Assembly: GCA_964652975.1 (NCBI GenBank)
Contig: CAZZCN010000110.1
Span: 1-7,659 of the forward strand
DNA: 7,659 bases
Direction of reading: 5' to 3'
Source of the DNA: CAZZCN01 sp964652975
Lineage (GTDB): Bacteria; Bacillota; Clostridia; Saccharofermentanales; UBA5734
Shown here: piece by piece, positions 6,764 through 7,659 of the stretch
How positions within the stretch are numbered: position 1 is the stretch's first letter
How the letters are laid out: every line of letters starts with the position of its first letter
Translations under genes and position numbers: made by a program
The notes under the pieces: model-generated
Told to the model about the DNA's origin: nothing
The model's database searches: none
The model's input: only the letters and a program-made list of their open reading frames with translations

Positions 6764-7657
6764 ATGAAAAAAAGATTAACATTGGGCGGGACGCTTTTTG
6801 ATATATGCAATTACACCTTTTTGATTTTAACCGCATTGATTTGCATTTTTCCTATCATCAATGTACTTGCGGTTTCATTCAGCTCAAGTACGGCGGCGGC
6901 TGCTGGACTTGTAAAATTATGGCCAGTAGAATTTAATATAATATCTTATAAATATGCCCTTACTAAACCCCAATTTATAGATTCCTTTGTATTTTCGATA
7001 CAAAGGGTTGGGTTAGGGCTGTTAATTAATATGGTCTTAACAATTTTAGCTGCTTATCCGCTTTCAAAAGAGCGTAATGAGCTCTTCGGAAGGGATATTT
7101 ATGCCTGGACATTTTTTGTCACCATGATATTTAGTGGCGGATTGATTCCATGGTATATGACAATCAGGCAACTGGGCTTGATAGATAATATTTTTGCACT
7201 TATATTACCAGGTGCAGTTCCGGTATTTAATGTCATTATACTGCTTAACTTTTTTAGGCAGCTCCCTAAAGAAATCAGTGAATCGGCAATTGTTGACGGT
7301 GCAGGCCATTGGTCAATACTTTGGAGGATGTATGTACCGCTTTCTGTACCGGCTATTGCTACTATAATTCTTTTTACCTGCGTTGGGCACTGGAATTCAT
7401 GGTTCGATGGGATGATTCTTATGAGCTCTCCAAAACATTACCCGTTGCAGACGTATTTACAATCTATTATTGTAGCCAGGGACAGTGCAACATTTTCAGG
7501 CGCAACCAAGGAACAGCTTGCGGAGCTTTCAAAAATATCGGACCGGACATTGAAAGCGTCGCAGATTTTTATAGCTGCCGCACCGATACTGTTGCTTTAT
7601 CCATTCCTGCAAAAGTACTTTATGAAGGGTATTGTTTTGGGCAGTGTGAAAGGTTGA
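6764..7657 (+). CDS. LplC/YtcP-type carbohydrate ABC transporter permease, second subunit
   Basis: This is the second channel subunit, 297 residues, complete with a TGA at 7655-7657, two bases before the window ends. The start is the ATG at 6764, preceded by AGAGG at 6753-6757 with 6 bases of spacing. A longer reading from 6692 would overlap the previous gene by 53 bases and adds 24 residues unlike the family. Six membrane segments lie at about residues 12-38, 76-102, 112-134, 142-164, 188-213 and 268-287. The EAA loop reads E173-S-A-I-V-D-G179, with Ser in place of the first Ala, a common variant. The segments LVKLWPVEFNIISYKYAL and FMKGIVLGSVKG at the end are characteristic of the YtcP/LplC family. 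It should pair with the preceding permease. The operon may continue beyond the window, often with a glycoside hydrolase in such loci, but that is not visible here. Confidence 0.94.
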   Translation: MKKRLTLGGTLFDICNYTFLILTALICIFPIINVLAVSFSSSTAAAAGLVKLWPVEFNIISYKYALTKPQFIDSFVFSIQRVGLGLLINMVLTILAAYPLSKERNELFGRDIYAWTFFVTMIFSGGLIPWYMTIRQLGLIDNIFALILPGAVPVFNVIILLNFFRQLPKEISESAIVDGAGHWSILWRMYVPLSVPAIATIILFTCVGHWNSWFDGMILMSSPKHYPLQTYLQSIIVARDSATFSGATKEQLAELSKISDRTLKASQIFIAAAPILLLYPFLQKYFMKGIVLGSVKG

Positions 7658-7659
7658 TA

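Overview
The window reads as a carbohydrate-type ABC uptake locus from a low-GC Gram-positive bacterium. The coding DNA is AT-rich (by eye roughly one third G+C), the ribosome-binding sites are strong AGGAGG types, one start is TTG, and the solute-binding protein is a lipoprotein with an LVAC lipobox. The YesM/YesN-type two-component pair beside LplA/LplB/LplC-type transporter genes is typical of Clostridia and Paenibacillaceae. The base composition favours a clostridial host (for example a plant-polysaccharide degrader), but that is inference.

Layout. Bases 1-1773 encode a membrane histidine kinase of the YesM family. Its stop codon overlaps the start of an AraC-type response regulator (1766-3326). 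A 100-N assembly gap (1775-1874) removes most of that regulator's receiver domain. Bases 3327-3907 hold debris: the C-terminal piece of an IS256-family transposase on the minus strand, with an internal stop, joined to the orphan C-terminal third or so of a metallophosphoesterase gene on the plus strand. Bases 3908-4020 are a promoter region with a TATAAT box, two 13-bp palindromes of identical 6-1-6 geometry and a near-direct repeat. Then come a solute-binding lipoprotein (4021-5745), a strong hairpin (5768-5803) and two permease genes (5824-6744 and 6764-7657) that end two bases before the window does.

How the parts probably work together. The kinase senses an extracellular signal, probably a sugar or oligosaccharide, and phosphorylates the regulator. 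The regulator binds near the 3908-3990 region and switches on the transporter operon. The lipoprotein captures the ligand at the outer face of the membrane and passes it to the permease heterodimer. No ATPase gene is present, as is usual for this family, which generally relies on a shared MsmX/UgpC-type ATPase encoded elsewhere. The hairpin between the binding-protein gene and the permease genes probably keeps binding-protein expression above permease expression.

I do not see an undescribed biological system. The points worth a second look are the mis-sized assembly gap in the regulator, the fused transposase/phosphoesterase remnants between regulator and transporter, the palindromes in the operon promoter, the intercistronic hairpin, and the atypical ATP-binding motifs of the kinase.
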